Origin: Anoplopoma fimbria
Taxonomy: Eukaryota; Chordata; Actinopteri; Perciformes; Anoplopomatidae
Reading direction: 5' to 3'
DNA length: 64,000 nt
Assembly (NCBI RefSeq): GCF_027596085.1
Contig: NC_072470.1
Location: 4,543,297 to 4,607,296 of the forward strand
Shown here: positions 1 through 12,400 of the stretch, one piece after another
Layout: every line of letters starts with the position of its first letter
Numbering within the stretch: the first letter of the stretch is position 1
Translations under genes and position numbers: made by a program
Notes under the pieces: model-generated
Database searches by the model: none
What the model was told of the DNA's origin: nothing
The model's input: the letters and a program-made list of their open reading frames with translations, nothing else

Positions 1-2785
1 ACTGGAGATTTGGTTAAGGAGCAAAGCTTCTCTGGAAACATAAATAACCTCACTGGCTGTGTCAAACCTCAGCAAAAGAAAAAAAAAGAAAAAGAGTGAA
101 GTCCAGTAACAAAAGGCAGAAGATAAGAAAGGGGGGAAACACTGAAATACTCTCATACAAATGTTTCATTCGAATTAGCTTTATTAGTGTCATTTTTTTT
201 GTTTTTTGTTCAATCTTTGGCTGCATTCACTCACTAAGATCATTCAGAGCAGCTCTTCATCTGAGAAATTATTGTAGAATCCCAAAAAACTCCAATCTTC
301 TATTCATCTCCCTTCCCTTTTCCACCCTTTCCCACACTATCCTTTGCTCCCTCCCACCCCTCTTTGTTAGTCCCACCCTGGTCTCTTCATCCCCCCCCCC
401 CCCCCCTCTCTACATCTCGGTGCTGCAGGCAGGCCCAGGCTGTGCAGTGATTCAGCAGAATGCAGGCTGAGCGTGGGTTACTGATCCCCCATCTGTCTGC
501 CCGTCAGCCAGCTTCTCCATTAACTCCACATCTCCTGCTGGGCGCTTTCTCAACACATAAATTAAACAAAACCCATATGCACACTGGTGAATACACACCA
601 CGTACACAAATTACATTACATAGACACGAGAGAAGATCGCCAAATGTGTATGCATACATACTGTGCATTCATAAAATGTAGTACCAGTTCCCAAAAAAGG
701 TTGTACAGTGTGTTTAAACACATCTTTCTATTCATTGCACCACAATGCATGTGTGCATTTTGCACAATTATAATGCAACGACACAAGTTGTCATTGAAAC
801 CTGGATAAAAGGTGAAAAGCAGTAGTTGCCTTTTTGTCATGTTTGCAAATGCAAGAATCATGAGACTCAAGTTCTTCCTCTCCAACATGATCTGGACAGA
901 TTTAATGTTGATTTTCCAGAAGAGGCAAGGAAGAAAATTCCTTGTCAAGAGCAAAGAAAGGAAGGAAGGCGTTTTCTGTCACTTACACCTGCAGGGTTAT
1001 GGCTCTGCAGGATCCCCATGTCTCACAATTCAAACACGAAGAAAGGAAGAAGAAACGAAAGATGCGATCAGTCAGCACAGGTCAGATCAGACAAACTGGA
1101 GGATTAGCAAGTGAGGACTTGATTGGGTTTTACGCTTGCTGCTGATCTGCCTCAGCTTTCTCTGGAGGAAGAAAAAAATCTGTGTCAGCAGGAAACTGGA
1201 GGATGGGGGATCTCTTGCTTCTTTTTCCAAGAACCTGTCATTATGTGGATGGATGACATCTCCATCATCATCCCCGGGGGGTGGAGGGGCTCGGCAGGTT
1301 TTAAGCGTCACTTGCAACGTGGCGATGACCTTGTTTCACCGCCCAGTTAGCTTAGTAGCTTAGCGATCACGCCAGTGCAAAAATAGAGGGGTTTATAAGC
1401 AGAATTTGCAATCTGCCAAAAATGAAAACGGAAACAAGTGCGTGACACAGTAGTGGAAACGGGCCAGCTGTGGCTTAGGACACATACAAGGCTAATGCAT
1501 GTCCAAAGCTATAAATGAAGTGAAATATCAGTTTAAAGGGCTTTTGGGAAAGAAAGCCACAGCCGCTCATTCCACCCTGGACGCAGTCGTTGCGGTCGTG
1601 TGGATAGAGGGTGGGACGAGGGAGAGGGGTGAGCGCTGAGGTCAGAGCGACTGTGTGCAACTCCCCAAAATGTAGCAAAGAGCTGTATTTTTGCAAGGAT
1701 GAAAGATGCGTGTACACGAGGGTTTCTGTGGGGGTTGGGACCCAAAATGGGCTGCGGCTGTTTCTGGTGGCTTGCCACATGACAAGTGTAATAGCATGTT
1801 TTCATGGGTCTGGGTGCCAGGGTGAGACTAAATATCTCATTTAGGTCAGCGGCTATAAAAGTTTTAAAACCCCTGGTCTACATATACCCCAAACTGGCAA
1901 CCTGTCTTTCCATAAATGTAGGCTATGTTGTTCTGTATGTCAACACTTCCAATATGCAACTGGCCAGTAGCCACTTACTGCTAAATAAGCATTTAGCCGG
2001 TGCTGAGAAATCACCAGGTCGTATTGTGACATTACTAAATTGGACTCATGAGTTTAACTTTACTTTTGAATATGTATCTATTCAAAGAGGTGCATTTCAC
2101 ATAGCTTTTGATTTTGACCCTTCTTCACACAGTCTCCCAAAACGGCAGAAAAATGCTTTGAAGCCCTGTTTTGCAGGACTAACATAACGCCTTACATCCA
2201 GTTGTTTGTAATAATTGGAATCGCTGGCTATTTAATGCATGTCTGTAATTTGTGAAGTTTCTGTGTAAATTACGGACTGTATTGTGGTGGTGATAATAGT
2301 AATCCTGTGTGGATCTAGCTTCAGCTAACTGCAGCTGGAGCACATTCTTGGTTCAGTAGTTGTGTTTGTGTTCCGTCATCCCGTGCGTCTATTCAATCAT
2401 GCAGTGGTGCAAGTGATTCTCCAAATGAAAGATTTCAAGTTTTGAATTATGAAAAGTTTAAAAAATGAAAGCACATGTTTGACTCAATCTATTAAATCTA
2501 GTCCAGAAGGATTGCCACTACAAGTATGTACAGGATATGTACATGCACAACCATTCATGTGATACAAAATAAACATTCCTGGAATTGCGTGCAAGGTATA
2601 TATGATGTCCCTCAGATTAACGGTGACAGTTGTTGGTGGCGACGGGCCAAAAACTTCAGCAAAGCACCAGAAAAAGACAGAAAAGTAAAACTGCTTTACA
2701 ACAGCTTTACAAATATTTTATGACAGGGAACCTTCAATAAAGCTCCAACCTGCATCATAACGATCAGTCTTTGCCTTCCTATCAG
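1..2785 (+). other. Intron 1 (3' part) of igfbp5; no exon seen
   Basis: The stretch ends at a good 3' splice site (acceptor AG at 2784-2785) of the first igfbp5 exon in the window. IGFBP genes normally have a large first intron, and the exon encoding the signal peptide and N-terminal cysteine-rich domain must lie to the left of base 1. There is a C-run near 391-406. Open frames here have no recognisable protein similarity and no plausible splice context. I see no gene or RNA. Confidence 0.6.
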
Positions 2786-3215
2786 ACGGAGAATCTCATG
2801 ACGCCATGCTACCCGTCCCAGAGCCCGTGCAGCCCGAAACCAAGGCGCCCTTATATGGAAGGGACAACATCGGCAGCCGGAAGGCCGAGGCACTGAGGCA
2901 GGCCAAAGACCGCAAGAATCACCTGGCCCGGCTGGGACCCACCAGCAACCTGAACTTCTCCCCGCTCAGCATGGACAAACTGGAGCCTGAGTTCGTAAGT
3001 GAAGCAGAGATTAGAAACTCATTTTAGAGGGGGATCATTATAAAGAAACCAATTCTGACAAATCAGCCATGATGGCCTGCAGGGCCTCTTTCACATGAGC
3101 CAACAAGGTGTGAACATATTATTAAACTCCTCATTAGTGTAGGTTTTTGCCACCTCCTTACTTTTTTATTTCTGGGCCATTTGAATCATCATTTTAAACA
3201 CACATTGTGACCATG

Positions 3216-3301
<86 letters not shown>

Positions 3302-3664
3302 AGGGCCCCTGTGGGAGGCGACTGGATAATCTCATTCAGAGCATGAAGGACACTTCCAGGGTCTTGGCTCTCTCTCTGTACATCCCCAACTGTGACAAGA
3401 AGGGCTTCTTCAAGCGCAAACAGGTACGGAAAGGGGATTTTTGTGCCAACCTCCTGTAACTACAGCAGCTTGGTTTAGAGACAAAACAGAAACCTTTTAA
3501 CTCTACGTTCTGTTAACCTTCTGCAGTGTAAGCCATCTCGTGGTCGGAGGAGGGGGATCTGCTGGTGCGTCGACCGGTTTGGCTTGAAGATCCCCGGCAT
3601 CAACTACGCCGGAGGAGACCTGCAGTGCAAAGACCTCGACAGCAACAGCAACAGCAACGAATGA
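2786..3664 (+). CDS. igfbp5: Insulin-like growth factor binding protein 5, coding exons 2-4 (5' partial)
   Basis: Coding exons are 2786-2994 (enters in phase 1), 3304-3423 (120 bp) and 3527-3664 (stop TGA 3662-3664). Each is bounded by AG/GT sites. The product is a secreted IGF carrier. Exon 2 encodes the variable linker. Exons 3-4 encode the thyroglobulin type-1 C-terminal domain, with GPCGRR, IPNCDKKGFFKRKQC and the hallmark CWCV. The basic stretch KRKQCKPSRGRRRG is the IGFBP5 matrix/heparin-binding and nuclear-localisation motif; it separates this gene from IGFBP3 and IGFBP4, which diverge there. The C-terminus ends in a short Ser-Asn repeat. The signal peptide and N-terminal IGF-binding domain are outside the window. 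The gene is tail to tail with igfbp2, the expected vertebrate arrangement. Whether this is the teleost a or b paralogue cannot be told from this fragment. Confidence 0.93.
3214..3300. repeat. (GT)n microsatellite at the igfbp5 exon 3 acceptor
   Basis: About 43 GT units with one GG interruption near 3239-3240. The tract runs into the acceptor: it ends with TTTAG and exon 3 starts at 3304. It therefore occupies the place of the polypyrimidine tract. Confidence 0.97.
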
Positions 3665-4149
3665 GAGCCAACTGGTCGCGTCTTCTTTAAAACCTGCCAA
3701 TCAAGCTAGCACACTTAATGACTTCCAATCAGGAAAATATAGCACAGATGCTTCTATAAATGGTCAGGTGTGATGGACTGTGTTTTCTGTTTTTGTTTCG
3801 AAGGGGAGCTGAACTAAAAAGCTCTCACATGTAGGTCTTAGCTTTGGCTCCCCGCTGACCGTACTATGTTTGAGGTTAGCTAACACCTCACCTCTTTATA
3901 TCCATAGATAATAGAGGATTATATATGTATTTGTATGATATTGATAATGTGTTGTTCATTGATTGTGTTGCTAAATTTCATTCTGAGACAAGACATATTT
4001 TCCATGTGGCTAAAAATCAATCTTATTTCTTTAACTAGCAGCGTTTTATAAATTGTTAATCATGTGAATGACAAATGGATGTGAGAGGCATTTTTTCATA
4101 TATTAAACAATGACTTCTTTAGACCTGCAGCTAAAAGACGCCTACACAC

Positions 4150-4270
4150 TTAAAGGCATAGTTTGGCATTTTAAGAGACTTCTATTTATACGAGTGAAAT
4201 AACAAGATTGAAGCCACTCTCGTATTAGTCCGTTAGATATGGAGCTAACGCTGTACTTTTTTTGGTTTAA
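4150..4270. repeat. Degenerate fish dispersed-repeat fragment
   Basis: The text around 4151-4172 (TTAAAGGCATAGTTTGGCAT) and the segment to about 4270 resemble a dispersed teleost repeat that starts with a 'TTAAAGGGATAGTTTGG'-type sequence. A related start occurs at about 31302. Assignment is by memory of the family, not by a search. Confidence 0.35.
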
Positions 4271-4578
4271 CAAAGTCCACCTACTAGCACTTATGCTCAA
4301 AACTCAAGAGAAATCACAAGAATTCAACTTTAAATTTCAGGAAATCAAATGAGAAGTAAGCAACCGAATGCATTATGAATTGTGTAAATGTTTTCTTGCC
4401 AGTTAGAGATTGAGATGATTCTTTTTCTTCATCTCAAATCACAATGTGACGACATTGACGTCAAGCAGCTCTCATAAACTAACATACTGTATTGTGCTGT
4501 CAAAGGTTAGATATCTGACACTCTGTCTCCTTTTTCAAGTCCACACAACTGCGTCCTCTGTTTGTAAATGTATGTACA

Positions 4579-4710
<132 letters not shown>

Positions 4711-5344
4711 ATACTGTGTACTGTATGTGCCATGCCCTTATAGTTCTTAACTACAACAAGCTCTGGTTTAAATTCTCAAGAGGCCAGCCTACCCGAGCTA
4801 CTGTCTGACTAAAGTGGTGCATCTCCTTTCTTTGGCACACAAATCGTATGCAAAGGCACCGCGTTGTTTATGTTTCCACCCGGCGGCGACTTCCCCTCAG
4901 GGTTTATCGGCTTCTGTATCCTGCAAAGAGCGAGGTCACTGAGTTTCTATGTAAATTGAAGTGCCTTCTGCTCCACGCCACTTTGAATTTTCATTTGCAT
5001 GTGGACTCACTGTGTTGTTGAATGCTTGTTGTTTTTTCTGTCGGTTCCTGACAAAGATCTCGTTTTTTTTTGTTCTATGATTCAAATTTTGCTCAAAATC
5101 TTTTGTTCTTGTTATAACCGTAACGTTCATTTAACGACTCTTATCATCTCAGACATTCCCAATGAGAGCAGCCAGTTCTCCCTCCTGATTCTAGCACACA
5201 TGTGAACACAACACGGTGAAACTTTGAGCATTTCAGAATCTCTGTTTTGTTTTTTAAGATTAATGTGAACATTATGGTGGAATATTTATCAGGCGTGTAA
5301 TTGATGTACTCATTTTTCTTTTTGTAATGACAAATCACTATTTA

Positions 5345-5350
5345 AATAAA
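5345..5350 (+). promoter_or_regulatory. Poly(A) signal of igfbp5
   Basis: AATAAA on the + strand, followed about 15-20 nt later by an A-run. It is the best candidate 3' end for igfbp5. Confidence 0.6.
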
Positions 5351-5689
5351 GTTCATGTACTCACAAAAAAAAGGCAGAACTGCACTTTTGTTTGAACTCT
5401 GTTGAGTCAGTTGTTTTTTTTTAACTATCTCTTTGACCTTGACACTCACAGGTTGTTTCCATCTGCTGTCAAAGGCGAAACTGCCTGCAGAGACATTTCT
5501 CTTTGGGGTGTGCCCAAAGGTGAGGTGTGTTTTGAAAGATTCAACACACAGAGGTTAGCTCAGCATAGTTTTGTGCTAAATGTGATACATTTTGGCACAC
5601 AGTAATCATAAATAAGGAACTTAAGGGAGTCCTTTTATTTTTATTTAAACATACTATCAGTGTGTCTCTGGTCAGTTGAGACGTCTCAA

Positions 5690-5810
5690 GGAGTATTGAA
5701 TGGATCACCGTTACATTTTGTACCGCCATTCATGCTCACCAGATGATGTATCCTACTGATCCTGACTTTTCCTCCACCAGTATGAGGTTTTTCCCTGAAA
5801 TTAATCAAAA
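5690..5810. repeat. Fish dispersed repeat, copy 1
   Basis: The segment contains GAATGGATCACCGTTACATT, then CATTCATGCTCACCAGATGATG, then TCCTACTGATCCTGACTTTTCC. The same order of phrases, diverged, occurs at about 12600-12790 in igfbp2 intron 1. Both look like members of one old, widely dispersed teleost repeat. The family name was not verified. Confidence 0.55.
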
Positions 5811-6035
5811 ATCGGATGGGTACTGATATTTGTGTCCCCCTCAGGATAAATTGTAATCAATTAAACAACAGCATAATGTGGACACGTCAGCATGTTGACT
5901 TTAGTATTCATAAAAAAGAACTCTCTGTATACAGCCTCATAGAACCTGTGTGAACTTGTGAGTTTTTCTTAACTTTCCAAACAACCCTGCATCAAGTCCA
6001 CCAGATTCAAAGTGTGTCTGCAAATGAAAACACAG

Positions 6036-6470
6036 GCAGGCACACATTGGATTTATTACCATTTTAATAGCGTTATCTGTTAATGAGGCGTAACATTAGT
6101 CTGCAAGCTAAGAAAACAAAAACACGTAAAACCAAACATGTTGAAGGCTTTTCACTTTTCAACACATACAGTACAAAACACAGATAACGGAGCAAATCTG
6201 AGCAAAGTTACAATTAGTAAAGCAAAAGTCAAAACAACACTCCATCTGGCGTCTACTAAATGTCTAGTCTTATCTTTTCTTCTACAAATATTCTGAGGTT
6301 ACATCCTACGCAACAAACTTTAATCCTTTTAGGTGGTTAAGATTTCAAATGAACTACAGACACACACACACACACACAGGAAGATAATATATAGCTTACT
6401 CAGACGTTCTTTTGTTCCCAAGTACTTTACAGTTTGTTTGTTTGTTTTTTTGTTCTTTTTTCATGCCACT
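6036..6470 (-). other. igfbp2 3' untranslated region
   Basis: The region lies downstream of the igfbp2 stop on the - strand and ends just past AATAAA (complement of 6052-6057), which is followed by a GT-rich element. It includes a short CA run at 6359-6379. Between this end and the igfbp5 signal there are only about 670 bp, holding the repeat at 5690-5810 and nothing else recognisable. Confidence 0.55.
6052..6057 (-). promoter_or_regulatory. Poly(A) signal of igfbp2
   Basis: Complement reads AATAAA, 414 bp past the stop codon, with a TG-rich stretch downstream on the - strand. It faces the igfbp5 signal about 700 bp away. Confidence 0.5.
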
Positions 6471-9400
6471 TTATATCTGGTCCATGTCGGGGAGCTCCAG
6501 CTCCAGCTCTCTGAGGTACTGGCTGCAGTTGGGGTCGCCCCTCACAGTGGGGGCTGATGGGATAGCTCGGCCGGTGTGGGGGTTGACGCACCAGCACTCG
6601 CCCCTCTGACCGTGCAGAGACATCTTGCACTGAAACACAAAATGCTGTGTTTATTTCTGCATGATTGTACACTATTTTAGATGACAACGCTAAATATGCA
6701 TGTATGTGTTGTGCAAAACTCAGTTTTATGTTGCATATGTTTCATTTAGATCCCCTTTCTTTTTTTTATATATATATATGTAAACAGTATTGAAATAAAC
6801 ATATTTGAAATAGGATGCTTCATTAAGACAAAAATAAAGCCACACATTACTGTTTAAATTGGAGGTTATGATGCTTTCCCCAACTTTTCTCCTCTCAACA
6901 CCTGCATAATATCAGGTTTCTACACCCTCTCCGCTCACCACCCTGTTTCCCACAATGCCTGGAGTCACCTGTTTGAGATTATACTGCCCCCTCTTGTCAC
7001 AGTTGGGGATGTGCAGGGCGTACAGGTCTTCCAGGGGACCTCGGTTATCTCTGAAGGGCATCTTGGATATCCTCTCCAGGATCTGGTCGAGCTCCTGCTG
7101 ACACTGAGTCTTTAACAAACAACAACAAACGTTATGTTAACACACCTGTATAGCGGCGTTTGGGTGTCTTATTGTCAACAGGTTTCTGTGACAGTCAGGT
7201 GAAATATGGGCAAAAAAATGTTTTGTACAAATGATTCCATTTATTCTAACCTCTGCATGGAAATGAGAGTTTTTTGTATTTTTTGTTTTCTTTCACAAAT
7301 AGCAAATCTGATCTTTTATATAACTTTTTTTTCTTTCCATTTTTAAAAAAGTTGAGTAAAATCCATGTACACAGCTGAAAAGTATTCATCAACGCCGAGA
7401 TTTGTTTGCAAGCCAATCAGCACATTTTTGACATGCTACATAAAAACTCACATAAAAGGCACACACACATAATAAAGCTCATGGGGCTTTCTGTAATGAG
7501 CAAATGAATCATGTTTTCTTGCCAGTAATGAACAACAACTCTTGCCAGTGACCTCAGGTTTACCTCACAATTCCACACAGCCAAATGTCTTGTTGAGACA
7601 GTTATAAGTTTCTGGCTGAGCAATAACCTTTAACTGATTTTTATGGAGGATGGAAAATAGCTTGATGCCGGTTAGAAATGCCCGAGGTTCACCCGAGAAT
7701 CCAAACTACAGATTACAGAGCGGGTCAGGTGTATTTAATATCTGCCTTTTGATTAAAGCGGTTTGTAGAAGAAACACAAACATGAAAAAAAAAGCCTTTT
7801 CTTTGTGCCATGACATGAAATTATTATTAAGTTTACATCATTTCCTCCTCAGGCGTTGAAGGGAATTTAACCATTAATTATCAACAGGTTCGAGCATCAA
7901 CTGCACTTTGAATGATCCTTAAATAAAACACAACAGCTGCTGTACCAGAGGGAGGCGACACTGACCTCCTCTTTTCTTCCTCAGCAGTCTGAGGAGTTAG
8001 TTAGTGCAGTGGTCTCTTCTTCTAAAAGACTGCACTTCTTACACATTGTTATCTGCAGTCATTTAGTAAAAGCTGACATTATTATGCCATGTATTACAGA
8101 TTTGTTTTTTTTGTACATCAGTGCTGATTTACAATATTCTGTTTTTACTGACATTTTAAGAGCTATATCCATAGCTTTTCCTCCACTCTGTTATGACTCA
8201 CCTGTTTGGGCCGCGCTGGTTTCACCTCCTCCACCTTGTTGGTCTTCATCTTGGTCTTCATTTCCTGTCTGTGCTGGCGTACGGCGCTCTCTTTGGGTCC
8301 CAGCCACGTGGTCTCTTTGCTGGGTTTCCGAATGGCCGGGATCTCACTCACACCCTGTTCAGGCAGCGGCTCCACGGCCTCACCTGAGGAGACACGACAT
8401 AAAAAAACCATCAAAATCTAGATATAAGGATCCTAAATTTCCTTTTTACAGGCTGGAGATGAAATAAACTCATTTGTCAGAGCGACAAAGTTAGTGGCCT
8501 GCTTTGCTTAAAAAGCTCTTAGCTCCTTGAGGAGAATCCTCTATCCTTTCCTTGAGGAGACATTGGGAAATATAAAACACAATTCTCAGATTTTTCTGAC
8601 GTCCCTCCCACTGTGTCTGATAATCGGTCCTAATTCAAAGGTGGTCAGCTGATCCAGCTCACCTGCACCCTCCAGGATATAAAAGCTCAACTCTGCTCTT
8701 TGCTTTTTGTTTACATTTTGTACGAGTATAGTTCTCGTGTTTGTGACCATTTTTCCTCATTGTCACAGCTGACATTTTCACTAAACATAATGTTTGGGGG
8801 GTAAAGTGTCCAAACCACAGTTAAAGTGCTCTGAAACGCATCAGCACAATCAATGAGTCACTCCAATCCGTTCCTTTTCTCACAGAGCGAAGCAACCACA
8901 TGCAGCTCCGTTAACAAGCTTGTGGGCTCAGAAAAGTTGGCCACTGCTGAACTTTAGTCACAGTCAGGTTTCCATGGTTGCTTTTTTTCCTTACTGGTGT
9001 GATTTAATTTCATGAGCAGATGTTAAAAGCGGTGATAAATGAGCAAAATCATCAGACATTTACACTTCTGTAAAGCTTGTATGTGGGAGACCTAATGATG
9101 AATTCAACCTAGTTTTGAGTTCTTCGCTGGTCCAGAGATCTGATCCTAATCAGGCCTGGTCAAAATGATGGACTTTCAATACATCTAATACCTCAGTGGA
9201 TCAAAACTGGACTCAAGCCATCACCTCTGATCACCTGAGTGCATCAGAATCATGAAAGAAAATGTGTTTTTTTGAGGACAAACAGAGAAGTGCATGGGAA
9301 AACGACCAAGGTTTTGGGTCTGTGAAAACCTCTCAACTAATGGCTCAATCTATGAATGCATTTAAAGAATGTTATATTGGAAAAAATAGTATTTCTTAGT

Positions 9401-12400
9401 TTAAAACCACTGCATGGATGAAATTAATATACAACAACAATACAGTTGTGATTATTAAAACAACAAGGCCAGAACTACTGCCGTCACTGTACAACAATAA
9501 AAGGCCAGTTGTTCGTGGATTTAAATCTATGGGAAAATCACTTAATGAACAAGGAATTAGTCGTGTAGCAAACTAAACCAACAACAAATGCATGTCCTGT
9601 TTTATGTCACTGAAACTATGTCAAACAGCAGAGTCCCTGTGGCCTTCCAGTGATTCCTCCAGTCTCAGTTTGACCGTCTCCTCTCTCCTTGGAGTCTTGT
9701 TAAACATCAACCCTGAAAAAAAACCCCTCTCTCTTCAAACAGATGGAGCAAACAATGTGAGAGGCCATCAAGTCCAACAGAACATGTTGTTTCTGACAAC
9801 AGAGCATACTTAGGGGTTGAGGGTTGACGGGGAGGGAGTGGAAAAGGAGCGTCACTCCAAAGCAGCTGATTTTAGTAAAAAAAAAAAAAAAAAAAAATGC
9901 CTCAGGAAGCAAAACGATCACATCTCAGCTCAGTTTAGCTGGTAACAATATATTTTAAATATGTCAGAGGAGTTTGTTTTTCCTTATTTTCAGTTGTGGG
10001 TTTATTTCATCTGTGCAGGACTTCACTTGAGGCCTGAAGGGAAGAAGGGAAATAAGAACAGACAGTAGAGAAGGTCAAATGGCGGGCCAGAGAGTGGAGA
10101 GTTCGCAGTTATGCAAGGGGCCAAGCTGTAACGTGCAGATTTGTGGAGAAGCCGTTTGTAGGACAGAGAATGAAAGCGAGTGTGTGTTACTGGTGGTGGT
10201 GGTGGTGGTGGTGGTGGTGGTGGTGGACTGGAGAGGCATTCTCTGCGCTCTGCAAGAGGTAAATTTGACATCCGCTCTTAGAATATGATTACAAAAGGCC
10301 TAAGAGAGAACTAGAGAAAGGAAATTCCAAACGAAGCAATAACAAGGTGCTGGCGCCTTTCGCCATCAGATAGATCTGGTGTTGTTGGACTTCAGTTCCC
10401 CTCATGACGCTCCACCGTGCTCTCTCAGGCTTTTCTTTGAAGGCTGGGTTTCTTTCCAAAAAGGGGCAAAAGTCAACTGGAATCAGGTGTGTGCTCGCTC
10501 GTGCACACACAAGTGGCGTGGATAAACACAGGACACAGAAAATATCAGCGGCTGGGGGTGCTTTTTGTTTTGCCGCATTACATAATCCCTACAGTATCCA
10601 AGTGCAACACCATCACTGCCTCTCTTCTGAGGAAACCTGAGATGTTCATTCAAATACACAGTCTGGACACACATAGGCATGGACGCACAATGTATACGCG
10701 ATCTCCCTCTCGAATGTACACGCGCACACACACACAAACACAGAGGGTCAGGACCCCACTTTCAGGGGGCGCTAGGCCTCTGCAGTCCGAGCCGTTCCAC
10801 AGCGGTGGGCTTGGGATCAGCAGTATCAACAGAGCAGCAGGCCTACTGTCCAGTCTACTGCTTGAGTTAATCCCCACACAATGGCTCCAGAGGCTTTCTT
10901 TCTATATCTGATCCATGTCGAATTCCCAGATGGCACGTAGGCCAGAAGTGTCATGTCTGATCGTCCGGATTCTGGTCAACTTAGCAAATGGCAGAGTTGG
11001 CCGCGTGGTGGAGAATGGAAAGGTTGAAAAAGGAAAAAGGCATCAGCATTCTAGCGCCATCCTATTTCCATCTATAGAAAATGAAATCTTGTTTTATTGT
11101 CAGACAAACTTATGGATGTGACATCTTCCTTATGCCTCGCTGTGTAGTATGAAGGAATGTTCACTGGTTAACTTAGCATTCAGAAGTTAGTGGAGCATTT
11201 TCTCTTAATCAAGCATTTGGGTAACCCTTAAATTCAAAGGGTCGCTTAGTTTCTTCTCATTTTGTAGAGAGGAATGAAAATGTGGCAGCAGGCAAGGATA
11301 CAAATCAACATATATGGAGTTTCTCATAATAAATAAACACTGAATTAATATTAACTTGCGTTTAAATGGAGCAGTTATTCAAAATATATTGACAACTAAA
11401 CTCCAATAACTTGTTACTTTGTGATTTAGTTGGAACATCTTTTTTTGTATTGGAAAATGTATGTATTTTCATACTTTCATTTGCCAAAAGTGTTAAGTTG
11501 AGCTGCTACTAAGCCAACCTAAGATCACATGTTGTTATACCTGCACAACAACACATCTGAGTCAGAAGCCCAAACTAACCTATCCCTTTAAATGTTGGAA
11601 TGTAGAAATCAGTAAAAAAGAGTCTTGTCTCTCAATCTGGCTTTTAACGCAGCTCTGAGGCGTGAAACAGGTCATGTGCCACTTGCAAAGTCAATGAAAG
11701 GAACAGCGAGGAGTAGCTGCAGTCCATCACCCATTGCACGGCCTCGTGGGACTGTTTTCCTAGAAACACAAACTCAGCAAAGTGCAGATCTGTTTACCTT
11801 CCAGGCTCTCTGGCCCCCGACAGTCATCTAAAAGCAGGTTTTGGACAGGCTCTGGCACGTATGTACACACCGCCGTATCCAAGGCCAGGCATCTCGCTCT
11901 CTACCTGCACCGCTGGGTGAACTCTGGGGCAACTGTACAGGAGCTAAACTAGGATATGGATCGGGGCAAGTTGGAACACATCGAATGTGTAGAGCATCAG
12001 ATGACACTGACAATCATCCTCAGCCGTTGTGGGAGAGGCGAAGGATGTGAGTGGACAGAGCGCTAAACCTCTGGGTTAGATAACGTCAACGTCTATCATT
12101 CAGCTTAAGTCAGAGCAGAGCAATTTAAAATGAGGTTACATGGTCTGAAAATGAGGTTGTCGATTTGTGTTTTCAACCAGAAGACGATGAAGGCAACAAA
12201 AAGAACAACATGAGAACGACAACAACAACATGAACAACATGAGAATTAGATCAGGCATCTAAAATTCCACTCCCTGTTTTTTTTCTTGGAAAAGAAAGAA
12301 CATTTGGTCGTGAGGGATTTGCAATATAACTTGAACAACTAATTAGACTTTCAAGGGTAGAAAAAATAAAAATCCTATTTCCATTTACTCACTAGCCTTT

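Noticed and set aside
1475..2187. Several 75-127-codon frames in the igfbp5 intron
   Set aside because: No domain-like pattern, no splice or poly(A) context, and overlapping frames on both strands of similar length as expected by chance.
10023..10271. Poly-proline frame on the - strand
   Set aside because: Comes from the GGT triplet repeat; no supporting context.
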